64,000 nucleotides of DNA, taken from assembly GCA_022774325.1 (NCBI GenBank), contig JALFNN010000065.1, positions 1 to 64,000 on the forward strand, read 5' to 3'. Made by a program: the position numbers and the translations under genes. Positions 34,477-42,618 of the stretch are shown here, piece after piece (within the stretch, counting starts at the first letter, position 1; every line of letters begins with the position of its first letter). The notes below the pieces were generated by a model that did not search any database, had not been told where the DNA came from, and saw only the letters and a program-made list of their open reading frames with translations. The stretch is from a bacterium (lineage in GTDB: Bacteria > Bacillota > Clostridia > Lachnospirales > Lachnospiraceae).

Positions 34477-35196
34477 ATGATAAATGAATTTTCAAGAACA
34501 GAACTTTTGTTGGGGACGGATGGCATGGAACGATTGAAAAAGGCTTCGGTTATGGTATTCGGAATCGGAGGCGTCGGTTCACACTGTGTGGAGGCGCTGG
34601 CGAGATCCGGGGTCGGAACATTGATTTTGATCGATAATGACACTGTATCGCTTACGAATATCAATCGCCAGTCGATTGCACTGCACAGCACGGAAGGACG
34701 ATATAAAACAGAGGTCATGAAAGAGAAAATCGCGGATATTTGCCCGGAGATTCGGGTCAGAACCTATGAGCGATTTGTATTGACCGATAATCTGGGGGAC
34801 ATATTGGATGAACGACCGGATTATATCATAGATGCGATCGATACAGTGACGGCAAAACTGACACTGGTATGTGAGGCAAGAAAGCGTGGAATACCGATCA
34901 TCAGCAGTATGGGGACCGGGAATAAACTTCATCCGGAGATGTTTGAGATAACGGATATCACAAAGACCAGTGTCTGTCCGCTCTGTAAAGTGATGAGAAA
35001 GGAACTGAAGAATCGTGGTATCGGCCATTTAAAAGTGGTATACTCGAAAGAGAAGCCGATTGATACTTCGGGTAGGGATACAGGGGAAGATGCCGGCGTA
35101 CGAAGAAGCATACCGGGGAGCATTTCCTTTACCCCTCCGGTGGCAGGGCTTCTGATTGCAGGGGAAGTAATACGTGAGTTGGCAGGACTTGTGTAG
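34477..35196 (+). CDS. tcdA: tRNA threonylcarbamoyladenosine dehydratase
   Basis: A ThiF/E1-like ATP-dependent enzyme that cyclises t6A37 to ct6A in tRNAs. The 239-residue protein has GIGGVGSHCVEALARSGVGT with the nucleotide-binding glycines, LIDNDTVSLTNINRQ, and a CPLCK segment near the middle (SVCPLCKVMRKELKN). Length and motifs fit the TcdA/CsdL group rather than MoeB or ThiF. The start follows GGAAAGATG-type sequence. It is part of the run from the deacetylase to rarA. Confidence 0.9.
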   Translation: MINEFSRTELLLGTDGMERLKKASVMVFGIGGVGSHCVEALARSGVGTLILIDNDTVSLTNINRQSIALHSTEGRYKTEVMKEKIADICPEIRVRTYERFVLTDNLGDILDERPDYIIDAIDTVTAKLTLVCEARKRGIPIISSMGTGNKLHPEMFEITDITKTSVCPLCKVMRKELKNRGIGHLKVVYSKEKPIDTSGRDTGEDAGVRRSIPGSISFTPPVAGLLIAGEVIRELAGLV

Positions 35197-35217
35197 AATA
35201 CAAAGGAGAGATGGAAA

Positions 35218-36534
35218 ATGGATCTGTTTGAATATATGAGAGAGACAAATAAAGAGAAAGAATCTCCGCTCGCATCCAGACTGCGGCCGACGACGCTGGA
35301 AGAAGTGGTTGGACAGCAGCATATTATCGGGAAGGACAAACTGTTATACCGTGCGATCAAGGCGGACAAACTGAGCTCGGTGATTTTCTACGGCCCGCCC
35401 GGAACGGGGAAAACGACGCTCGCGAAAGTGATTGCAAATACGACAAGCGCCGAATTTACGCAGATCAATGCTACGGTGGCCGGGAAAAAAGATATGGAAG
35501 AGGTCGTAAACAAAGCAAAACAAATTTACGGCATGTATCAGAGAAAGACGATTCTGTTTGTGGATGAGATCCATCGTTTCAATAAAAGCCAGCAGGATTA
35601 TCTGCTTCCTTTTGTGGAGGACGGAACCCTGATCCTGATCGGGGCCACAACGGAAAATCCATATTTTGAAGTAAACAGTGCGCTGATCTCTCGCTCCAGT
35701 ATTTTTGAATTAAAGCCGCTTTCCACGGAGGATGTTGAAACTTTGATCCTGAGAGCGGTGAAGGACAGTCAGAAGGGAATGGGCAGCTACCATGCAAAGA
35801 TCGACGAAGACGCGCTGCATTTTCTGGCCGATTTGTCGGGAGGAGATGCGAGACTTGCATTAAATGCAGTGGAACTGGGGATTCTGACTACAAGCCGGAG
35901 CGATGACGGATGGATTCATCTTACGCTGGATGTGGTTTCGGAGTGTATTCAGAAGCGGGTTGTGCGGTATGACAAGACCGGCGATAACCACTATGACACG
36001 ATCTCGGCATTTATCAAAAGCATGCGAGGGTCTGATCCGGATGCGGCAGTTTATTATCTGGCCAAAATGCTGTATGCGGGAGAAGATATCAAGTTTATTG
36101 CCCGCCGGATCATGATCTGTGCGTCGGAAGATGTGGGAAATGCAGACCCCATGGCTCTTACGGTTGCCGTTTCTGCGGCTCAGGCTGTAGAGCGGATCGG
36201 AATGCCGGAGGCACAGATTATCTTGTCACAGGCGGTGCTGTATGTGGCGACTGCACCAAAGAGTAATTCGGCATGCAATGCCATTTCTGCCGCCATGGAT
36301 AATGTAAAACGAGTGAAAACGACTGTTCCGCCTCATCTGCAGGATGCACATTATAAGGGTTCCCAAAATCTGGGACATGGTGTGGGATATCGATATGCGC
36401 ATGATTATCCGAAGCACTATGTAGAACAGCAGTATCTTCCGGATGAGATCAAAGGAGAGGTATTCTATGAACCCGGAGATAACGGTTATGAAGCAAAGAT
36501 CAAGGAACATATGCGCTGGCTTCATGAAAAATAG
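35218..36534 (+). CDS. rarA: Replication-associated recombination protein A (RarA/MgsA AAA+ ATPase)
   Basis: A 438-residue AAA+ ATPase that acts at stalled replication forks. Walker [10 protein letters not shown] begins near residue 59, Walker B is [15 protein letters not shown], and sensor 1 is [12 protein letters not shown]. The C-terminal part carries the tetramerisation domain with [14 protein letters not shown] and the [20 protein letters not shown] motif. The start follows AAAGGAG. It is 21 nt after tcdA. Its frame runs to 36534, and nfeD starts 105 nt later. Confidence 0.95.
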   Translation: MDLFEYMRETNKEKESPLASRLRPTTLEEVVGQQHIIGKDKLLYRAIKADKLSSVIFYGPPGTGKTTLAKVIANTTSAEFTQINATVAGKKDMEEVVNKAKQIYGMYQRKTILFVDEIHRFNKSQQDYLLPFVEDGTLILIGATTENPYFEVNSALISRSSIFELKPLSTEDVETLILRAVKDSQKGMGSYHAKIDEDALHFLADLSGGDARLALNAVELGILTTSRSDDGWIHLTLDVVSECIQKRVVRYDKTGDNHYDTISAFIKSMRGSDPDAAVYYLAKMLYAGEDIKFIARRIMICASEDVGNADPMALTVAVSAAQAVERIGMPEAQIILSQAVLYVATAPKSNSACNAISAAMDNVKRVKTTVPPHLQDAHYKGSQNLGHGVGYRYAHDYPKHYVEQQYLPDEIKGEVFYEPGDNGYEAKIKEHMRWLHEK

Positions 36535-36638
36535 CCAGGATACTTCATTGAAACAGGAAATCGCCCGATTCACGCAATATCAGTTGAACATCGGGGGAAA
36601 CTCTGATACGATGTATGCAACAGGAAGGAAGTGATGAG

Positions 36639-37094
36639 ATGGTACTGGAAGAAAGTTATATTACCATTGCATGGCTGGTTCTTCTGATCATCCTTCTGGT
36701 AGTCGAGATCATTACGGTGGGACTGACCAGTATCTGGGCTGCCGGAGGCGCGCTTGTGGCGCTGATTCTGAACATTCTGAAATTTCCGTTTCTTGTTCAG
36801 GCCGTCGCGTTTTTTGCAGTCACGTTTCTGTTGTTGTTTTTCACGAGACCGTTCGCGGTGAAATGCATCAACAGCAGGAGAGAGAAGACCAACTATGAAG
36901 GAATCATCGGCAAGACGATCCGGATTGCCGAAAGAGTGGACAACATAAGCCAGACCGGAATGGCGGTGGTCAACGGGCAGGAATGGACGGTGCGATCGGA
37001 GAAGGATGAAGAGATCCTGGAAGCCGGAACCATTGCAAAAGTGGTTGATATTTCCGGAGTTAAATTAATAGTCAGACGATACAAGGAGGTTTAA
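36639..37094 (+). CDS. NfeD-like membrane protein
   Basis: A 151-residue protein with two or three membrane helices in the first 75 residues (ITIAWLVLLIILLVVEIITV and LIFPF-type following segments) and a C-terminal OB-fold NfeD domain (GIIGKTIRIAERVDNISQTG, then AVVNGQEWTV). NfeD proteins act with SPFH partners in membrane microdomains. The ATG at 36639 follows GGAAGGAAG; an upstream in-frame ATG (36615) lacks a site. It is 1 nt from the SPFH gene, whose ribosome site overlaps its stop, so the two are translationally coupled. Confidence 0.9.
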   Translation: MVLEESYITIAWLVLLIILLVVEIITVGLTSIWAAGGALVALILNILKFPFLVQAVAFFAVTFLLLFFTRPFAVKCINSRREKTNYEGIIGKTIRIAERVDNISQTGMAVVNGQEWTVRSEKDEEILEAGTIAKVVDISGVKLIVRRYKEV

Positions 37095-37095
37095 T

Positions 37096-38016
37096 ATGGG
37101 ATTCATTATTTTAGCAACGATTTTTGTGATTATTTTACTGGTATTGATCTCTTGTGTGAAGATCGTTCCGCAGGCAAAGGCGCTGGTCGTAGAACGGCTT
37201 GGTGCGTATCAGGCGACCTGGAGTGTAGGGCTTCATTTTAAACTTCCGTTGATCGACCGCGTTGCAAGAAGAGTCGATCTGAAGGAACAGGTCGTTGATT
37301 TTGATCCACAGCCGGTTATCACGAAAGATAATGTAACGATGCGAATTGATACCGTTGTATTCTATCAGGTTACAGATCCGAAGCTGTACTGCTATGGTGT
37401 GGCAAATCCAATTATGGCAATTGAGAATCTGACGGCAACAACACTTCGAAATATCATCGGTGAACTGGAACTGGACCAGACACTGACATCCCGAGAGACG
37501 ATCAATACAAAGATGCGAGCATCTCTTGATGTAGCAACGGATCCGTGGGGAATCAAGGTTAATCGCGTGGAGCTGAAGAACATTATTCCACCGGCAGCGA
37601 TCCAGGATGCGATGGAGAAGCAGATGAAGGCGGAACGTGAGCGTCGTGAAGCAATCCTGAGAGCAGAAGGAGAGAAGAAATCTACCGTCCTTGTTGCAGA
37701 AGGTGAGAAGGAATCTGTAATTCTGAAAGCGGAGGCTGAGAAGCAGGCGGCGATCCTTCAGGCGGAAGCAGAGAAGGAAAAGAGGATCAAGGAAGCCGAA
37801 GGTGAAGCCGAAGCAATCCTCAAAGTGCAGCAGGCAAATGCAGACGGTATTCGTTTCCTCCGTGAAGCGGGGGCCGATGAGGCAGTTCTTCGGATCAAGA
37901 GTCTGGAGGCTTTCGAGAAGGCAGCGGACGGAAAAGCGACCAAAATCATCATTCCGTCAGAGATCCAGGGACTTGCAGGTCTGGTTAAGAGCGCGAAGGA
38001 AATTATTTCCGAATAG
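37096..38016 (+). CDS. SPFH (band 7 / stomatin-like) membrane protein
   Basis: A 306-residue protein with one N-terminal membrane helix (residues 2-22), the SPFH domain (about 23-190; VPQAKALVVERLGAYQATWS, VDLKEQVVDFDPQPV, YGVANPIMAIENL), and a long Glu/Ala/Lys-rich coiled coil (about 185-260, with repeated AEGEK and AEAEK units). It resembles QmcA/YbbK paraslipins. It is the partner of the adjacent NfeD-like protein, probably forming a membrane scaffold. The start follows AAGGAGG. A two-component pair begins 39 nt downstream. Confidence 0.92.
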   Translation: MGFIILATIFVIILLVLISCVKIVPQAKALVVERLGAYQATWSVGLHFKLPLIDRVARRVDLKEQVVDFDPQPVITKDNVTMRIDTVVFYQVTDPKLYCYGVANPIMAIENLTATTLRNIIGELELDQTLTSRETINTKMRASLDVATDPWGIKVNRVELKNIIPPAAIQDAMEKQMKAERERREAILRAEGEKKSTVLVAEGEKESVILKAEAEKQAAILQAEAEKEKRIKEAEGEAEAILKVQQANADGIRFLREAGADEAVLRIKSLEAFEKAADGKATKIIIPSEIQGLAGLVKSAKEIISE

Positions 38017-38055
38017 AGCAGACAGTTGAATAGAGAAGATTGGGAGGTGCTGGAT

Positions 38056-38778
38056 ATGATACATGTGCTGATTCTGGAAGATGAACACGCTTCGATGGAA
38101 GCGCTCGTCCGTATTCTGAATGAGTATTCGGCCGAGATTCAGGTCCATGCCGCCTCCTCATATAAGGAAGCGAAAGACCTGTTGGAAGAAAATATCCGAT
38201 ATGGTCTTTTTCTTCTGGATGTAAACTTAAGCGGAAGCCGGAAAGAGGATATCGGAGGAATTATCTTCGCCAGAGAGGTAAGAGAAAAATTCCAGTATAT
38301 GTTTACACCGATCGTGATGGTGACTTCCGTGGGAGCAATGGAGATGCAGGCGTATCGAGAACTGCATTGCTATCAATATATTATGAAGCCTTTTGATCGT
38401 ACACAGGTGGAGGAAGTCGTAAGAAAAGTACTTGTGAATAAAAAACAGGAGGAGCCGAGGACAGTCATCGTAAAAAAGGATGGAATTAACTATCAGGTGA
38501 AATGTCAGGACATTCGCTATATTGAAGCAGTTCCGCGCGGAATCTGCATTCACATGAGGGGTGAAAACTGGAAAGTACCATATGTAACGCTGAAGCAGAT
38601 GATGCAGAAGCTGCCGAAAGAAATGTTTGTGCAGTCGCACCGGATGTTTGCTGTGAATCGCCAGGAAATTGAATACATTGATACAGTGAACCGGGTGATT
38701 AAGCTAAGAAACAGCAGTGATACGGTAGAAATCGGCGTGACGTACAAGGCGGAAATGGGGAGAATGATAAATGATTGA
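38056..38778 (+). CDS. LytTR-type response regulator
   Basis: A 240-residue regulator. Receiver domain (residues 1-125): acidic pocket in ILEDEH, phospho-acceptor Asp55 in LLDVNLSG and conserved Lys111 in IMKPFD. DNA-binding LytTR domain (about 140-240): YIEAVPRGICIHM, then QSHRMFAVNRQEIEYID. The domain order matches AgrA/VirR. The ATG at 38056 follows GGGAGG; the upstream in-frame TTG is rejected. It overlaps the kinase gene by 8 nt. Its targets are unknown, and no peptide pheromone genes are nearby. Confidence 0.92.
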   Translation: MIHVLILEDEHASMEALVRILNEYSAEIQVHAASSYKEAKDLLEENIRYGLFLLDVNLSGSRKEDIGGIIFAREVREKFQYMFTPIVMVTSVGAMEMQAYRELHCYQYIMKPFDRTQVEEVVRKVLVNKKQEEPRTVIVKKDGINYQVKCQDIRYIEAVPRGICIHMRGENWKVPYVTLKQMMQKLPKEMFVQSHRMFAVNRQEIEYIDTVNRVIKLRNSSDTVEIGVTYKAEMGRMIND

Positions 38779-39622
38779 ATGGGTGAGAAAGTTTTTGTAT
38801 CGTATTTTTTGTGTGATTGCATTGCTGGTATCGGTCTATCTGGTCGTGGATTTCCTGTACAGCGGAACCTTTGACTATCGGGTATTTGTCATGTTCGTTC
38901 TGATGGTGGTGGTCATCATATGGGGAATCGTTGACTGGAGAAAGAATTATCTGATTATGCAGCAAAAAGAGCAGGAACTGCGCCTGTATCAACTCTACAT
39001 TCAGCCGCTTGAGGAACTGGTGAAAGAGATCCGGGCGAGACAGCACGAATTCGACAACCAGATCAATGCCATTTTAAACATGCATCTTACGGTGGACAAT
39101 TATGATGAGCTTGTGGAACGGCAGTCACAATATATCATGGAAGCAGTGAAGGATGATGAGAACCGGATGTATCTTCCGCTCCTCAAGATCAGTGATAAAG
39201 TGCTTGCAGGCTTCTTATACAGCAAGATCGTGCGGGCACCATCTTATGTGAAGACGGAAATCGTGGTGAAGAATCTGGAAATCCTCTCCGGGATATCCGA
39301 ACATCATCTGATCGAGATCATCGGAACGCTGGTTGATAATGCTTATGAAGCATGCACGGAGGAACTGAACCGGGTTATCATGGAACTGGATTCCGAAAAT
39401 GACCGGGTTGTCTTCACTATCAAAAACCGTATGAGGAATGTCAAGCTGGAGAATATCGGACGTTTCTTTGAAAAAGGGTTTTCTACAAAAAGTGAAGACG
39501 GGAAGCGGGGACTTGGTCTTTATAATGCAAAGCTGCTCAGTGAGCGGTACGGCGGTGAGATTACGGTGAGTACGGATTTTATCGATGAACGGAATTATAT
39601 CTGTTTTCGTGTAGTCGTGTAA
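38771..39622 (+). CDS. GHKL-type sensor histidine kinase (AgrC-like catalytic part)
   Basis: A 283-residue kinase paired with the LytTR regulator. Two hydrophobic helices (about residues 10-31 and 37-56) are followed by the dimerisation segment with His92 in RQHEFDNQINAIL, then an ATPase domain with the N box LVDNAYEACTEE and the G boxes FFEKGFSTK and GLGLYNAKLL. True AgrC sensors have six or seven helices, so the sensing part is minimal here. It may sense the membrane state or the neighbouring SPFH/NfeD scaffold, but that is speculation. It ends before a strong terminator. Confidence 0.9.
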   Translation: MIEWVRKFLYRIFCVIALLVSVYLVVDFLYSGTFDYRVFVMFVLMVVVIIWGIVDWRKNYLIMQQKEQELRLYQLYIQPLEELVKEIRARQHEFDNQINAILNMHLTVDNYDELVERQSQYIMEAVKDDENRMYLPLLKISDKVLAGFLYSKIVRAPSYVKTEIVVKNLEILSGISEHHLIEIIGTLVDNAYEACTEELNRVIMELDSENDRVVFTIKNRMRNVKLENIGRFFEKGFSTKSEDGKRGLGLYNAKLLSERYGGEITVSTDFIDERNYICFRVVV

Positions 39623-39630
39623 ATGAATAA

Positions 39631-39694
39631 AAAAAGCGGTGTCCGAAAAGGAGGACAATGGATCAAAACCTCCGGATTCGGGCACCGTTTTTTT
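39631..39694. terminator. Bidirectional terminator after the kinase gene
   Basis: AAAAAGCGGTGTCCGAA (39631-39647) pairs with TTCGGGCACCGTTTTTTT (39677-39694) with one G-T pair, plus an inner AGGAGG/CCTCCG stem. It separates the plus-strand run from the minus-strand operon. Confidence 0.88.
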
Positions 39695-39709
39695 GTGTAT
39701 TATATTGGC

Positions 39710-40222
39710 TTACAGCAGATTTGCCATGAGCCAGGCATAGATTTCCTGATTCTTTTTCTGCCAGTTTGTGACGATGGCTTCGGCTTCGGCTTCGCTTGGA
39801 ACAGAGAGCGTCAGGTCGATCAGAGGAAGTTCGTCTTCCAGAACCTGGCATCTGACTGAGAATTCCCGGGATGTGTTTCGGTAATAATCGGCCTTTACAG
39901 CAACCTCATTTTTGAGATCATATTTTTTCTCGCGTAAATAATTGTCGATATCTTCTCGTATAGAGCGGGAGATATTGTTTTTGAAATACTGGATGGACTG
40001 GGCACCGTCTTCTGTCAGATGATAAAGGGTACGGTTGTGGGAAGTCTCTTCCCAGATCAGTTCCGCTTCCGTAAGTTCGGAAAGTGCCTGCTGAAGCTTG
40101 AAATAGGTCGTATATCCTTTGTTCAGTATGAATTCTGAAATCTGTGCGTTGGTAAGCGGAAAATCCACCTTGTCCAGCATATACAGAATGATCAGTTTAT
40201 ATAGTGTGAAAGTTTCAGACAT
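39710..40222 (-). CDS. DUF4364 family protein
   Basis: A 170-residue protein of the DUF4364 family, which is common in Clostridia. The N-terminal half is winged-helix-like (TLYKLIILYMLDKVDFPLTN; ELIWEETSHNRTLYHLTEDG), suggesting DNA binding. The C-terminal half has an alpha/beta pattern of unknown role. The start (ATG at 40222) follows AAGGAGG at 8 nt. It is the last gene of a minus-strand set with the TIGR01212 and malic enzyme genes (13-nt gap to the former). Regulator status is inference from the fold pattern. Confidence 0.85.
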   Translation of the reverse strand: MSETFTLYKLIILYMLDKVDFPLTNAQISEFILNKGYTTYFKLQQALSELTEAELIWEETSHNRTLYHLTEDGAQSIQYFKNNISRSIREDIDNYLREKKYDLKNEVAVKADYYRNTSREFSVRCQVLEDELPLIDLTLSVPSEAEAEAIVTNWQKKNQEIYAWLMANLL

Positions 40223-40235
40223 GATGTCGTCCTCC

Positions 40236-41174
40236 TTATAAATCAATATACTCTTTTCCCTGCCAGATATCGTTGTCTTTCAGGTATTTCTGCATGGAGT
40301 TCAGAACCAGCCTTTTATTCCCGGTCCAGAGCGGCTCAATCAGAAGTGATTTGGGGCCGTCTCCGGTGAGCCGGTGTATTACAATATCCGGACGAAGATT
40401 GGAGATGCACATACCAAGAACGTCAAAGTATTCTTCCATGGAAGGAACGGAGAAGGGATGTTCCTGATAATAATCTGCCAGATCCGTATGTTTTAATATG
40501 TGAAGGAGCTGCAGTTTAATACCCTGAATGGGGATCCGGTTCAAGTATCGGATGGTATCCAGCATCTGCGCAGGAGATTCTCCGGGAAGAAACAGGATCA
40601 CATGTACGATAACCGAAATGTTAAGTCGTATCAATGCCTCTGCGGCATTTTCAAATACTTTCAGATCGTAACCACGACGTATGAAACGCGCGCTCTCGGG
40701 ATGGATGGTCTGCAGCCCAAGCTCGATCCATACCGGTTTGATCCGATTCAGTTCATCGAGAAGTGCAAGAATCTCGTCGCTTAAACAATCTGGTCTGGTG
40801 GCGACGGAAAGGATCCTTACGTCCGGTTCCAGAATCGCCTCGTAAAAGATCTTTCGGAGATGTTCCAGCGGAGCATAGGTGTTCGTGTATGCCTGGAAAT
40901 AGGCGATGTATCCGTTACCGGTCTGTTTGCGCCGAATAAGTGCTTTCCCTTCTTCGAGCTGTTCCCGAATCGTCAGGGCAGGCGAGGCGGCAAAATCTCC
41001 GGAACCCCCTTCACTGCAGAAGATGCAGCCCCGTTCACCGCAGGTCCCGTCACGGTTCGGACAGGTACAGCCGCCGTTTAATGAAACCTTATAGAGCTTC
41101 TCGCCATAGGTTGTCTTCAGATAGTAATCCAGGGAGAAATATCGTTTTTCTCCCCAGAATCTCCGCTCCGTCAT
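40236..41174 (-). CDS. TIGR01212 family radical SAM protein
   Basis: A 312-residue radical SAM protein of the YtqA/YhcC group. The cluster-binding cysteines are in GGCTCPNRDGTCGERGCIFC; two further Cys (CTCP) precede them. Also seen are SVATRPDCLSDEIL, WIELGLQTIHPESARFIRRG and the substrate half with RLTGDGPKSLLIEPLW. Family members are suspected RNA-modifying enzymes and their reaction is not established. It begins 3 nt after the malic enzyme stop, so the two are co-transcribed. Confidence 0.9.
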   Translation of the reverse strand: MTERRFWGEKRYFSLDYYLKTTYGEKLYKVSLNGGCTCPNRDGTCGERGCIFCSEGGSGDFAASPALTIREQLEEGKALIRRKQTGNGYIAYFQAYTNTYAPLEHLRKIFYEAILEPDVRILSVATRPDCLSDEILALLDELNRIKPVWIELGLQTIHPESARFIRRGYDLKVFENAAEALIRLNISVIVHVILFLPGESPAQMLDTIRYLNRIPIQGIKLQLLHILKHTDLADYYQEHPFSVPSMEEYFDVLGMCISNLRPDIVIHRLTGDGPKSLLIEPLWTGNKRLVLNSMQKYLKDNDIWQGKEYIDL

Positions 41175-41177
41175 CGA

Positions 41178-42326
41178 TTAGATCAGTGCCTTGACCGCTT
41201 TGCTGACAACATCTGCCACCCGCGGGTCAAATGCTTCCGGAAGAATATTATTCTCGTTCAGTTCTTCGTCTGAAACAAGACCGGCGATTGCTTTTGCAGT
41301 TGCAAGCTTCATTTCTTCCGTGATCTGTGTGGCACGTCCTTCCAGAGCACCTTTGAAAATGCCTGGGAATGCGATGACGTTATTCACCTGATTCGGGAAA
41401 TCAGAACGTCCTGTTCCGACTACCTTTGCACCAGCTTCCTTGGCAAGATCCGGCATGATTTCCGGAACCGGATTGGCCATTGCGAAAAGAATGGCATCCG
41501 GATTCATGGATGCAACCATTTCTTTTGTGACAATGTTCGGTGCGGAAACTCCGACGAAGATATCGGCGCCTTTGAGGGCATCTGCAAGTGTTCCGGCTGC
41601 ACCGGAAAGGTTGGTGAGCTTCGCCATTTCCTGCTGCATCCAGTTCAGATTCGGAGAATTCTCGGAAATGATTCCGTTGATGTCGCACATGGTGATATCC
41701 GGGAAACCATAGGTGAGAAGGAGCTTTGTGATCGCCACACCGGCGCTGCCGGCACCGTTTACCACAACCTTGCATTCTTCCATCTTCTTGCCGGTTACTT
41801 TGAGTGCGTTGATGATTCCGGCGAGCACAACGATGGCTGTACCGTGCTGGTCATCATGGAAGACCGGGATATCAAGAAGTTCTTTCAGTCGGCTTTCAAT
41901 CTCAAAACAACGCGGTGCAGAGATATCTTCCAGATTGATACCGCCAAATGCAGGCGCAATATTTACCACTGTTTTAATGATCTCTTCGGTGTCCTGGGTA
42001 TCCAGACAGATCGGAACTGCGTTGACACCGCCGAATTCTTTGAAGAGAACCGCTTTTCCTTCCATAACCGGCATAGCGGCATGGGCTCCGATATTTCCGA
42101 GACCGAGGACAGCACTTCCGTCAGAAACTACGGCGATCGTATTTGCCTTTATCGTATATTTGTAAGCTGCTTCCTTATCTTTGGCGATCACTTTACAAGG
42201 TTCAGCTACACCCGGAGTGTAGGCGATTGCCAGATCTTCGCGCGAATTCACGTGTGATTTAGCAGTTGTTTCAATCTTACCGTTCCATTTTTCATGCATT
42301 TCCAATGCTTTTTCACTTATTGACAT
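41178..42326 (-). CDS. NAD(P)-dependent malic enzyme
   Basis: Oxidative decarboxylation of malate to pyruvate. The 382-residue protein matches the short bacterial malic enzyme form, without a phosphotransacetylase extension. Seen: YTPGVAEPCK near residue 40, VVSDGSAVLGLGNIGAHAAM, HDDQHGTAIVVLAG, and the dinucleotide site VVVNGAGSAGVAITKLLL. The cofactor cannot be decided from sequence. The start follows GAGGAGG. It heads the minus-strand operon and shares a divergent promoter region with rho. Confidence 0.94.
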   Translation of the reverse strand: MSISEKALEMHEKWNGKIETTAKSHVNSREDLAIAYTPGVAEPCKVIAKDKEAAYKYTIKANTIAVVSDGSAVLGLGNIGAHAAMPVMEGKAVLFKEFGGVNAVPICLDTQDTEEIIKTVVNIAPAFGGINLEDISAPRCFEIESRLKELLDIPVFHDDQHGTAIVVLAGIINALKVTGKKMEECKVVVNGAGSAGVAITKLLLTYGFPDITMCDINGIISENSPNLNWMQQEMAKLTNLSGAAGTLADALKGADIFVGVSAPNIVTKEMVASMNPDAILFAMANPVPEIMPDLAKEAGAKVVGTGRSDFPNQVNNVIAFPGIFKGALEGRATQITEEMKLATAKAIAGLVSDEELNENNILPEAFDPRVADVVSKAVKALI

Positions 42327-42392
42327 GTCATTATCCTCCTCGACTGGGCAGTAAAATTCTGCTCAGATATTTGTTTTTGAAACTTACTTCTT

Positions 42393-42421
42393 ATGATAAC
42401 ATTCTTGAGAGAGTAAAGCAA
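42393..42421 (-). promoter_or_regulatory. Malic enzyme promoter
   Basis: On the minus strand, TTGCTT (42416-42421) and TATCAT (42393-42398) are separated by 17 nt, about 70 nt before the start. Confidence 0.5.
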
Positions 42422-42442
42422 TTGAAAATAATGCTTTTCAAT
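42421..42442. promoter_or_regulatory. 8-bp inverted repeat over two divergent promoters
   Basis: ATTGAAAA (42421-42428) and TTTTCAAT (42435-42442) flank a 6-nt spacer. It touches the malic enzyme -35 and covers the proposed rho -35, so it could be an operator. Confidence 0.45.
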
Positions 42443-42463
42443 TTGTAAAAAATAAGGTATACT
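42436..42463 (+). promoter_or_regulatory. Putative rho promoter
   Basis: TTTCAA (42436-42441) and TATACT (42458-42463) are spaced by 16 nt. The leader to rho is then about 150 nt and shows no clear terminator; Rho leaders are autoregulated in some bacteria. Confidence 0.45.
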
Positions 42464-42618
42464 ATATTCAATCATCCTTTTGGCTATATACCGTGTAATA
42501 GCTGATTCAGTGAACGATTTGAAGTCATATCCACAGATTTTCCCTTGAGAGAAGAATAGGTTACTTAATAATTTTGATATATGAATGATAAATATTTTTA
42601 GAGGAGGTAATATAGAAC

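Noticed and set aside
38056..39622. Full agr quorum-sensing system
   Set aside because: No AgrB-like protease or AgrD-like peptide frame was found within several kilobases, and the kinase lacks the polytopic AgrC sensor.
39648..39718. AGGAGG followed by an ATG and a 23-codon frame within the hairpin after the kinase gene
   Set aside because: The ribosome-like site and frame are part of the inner stem and T-tract of the terminator, and the frame runs into the next gene's 3' end.
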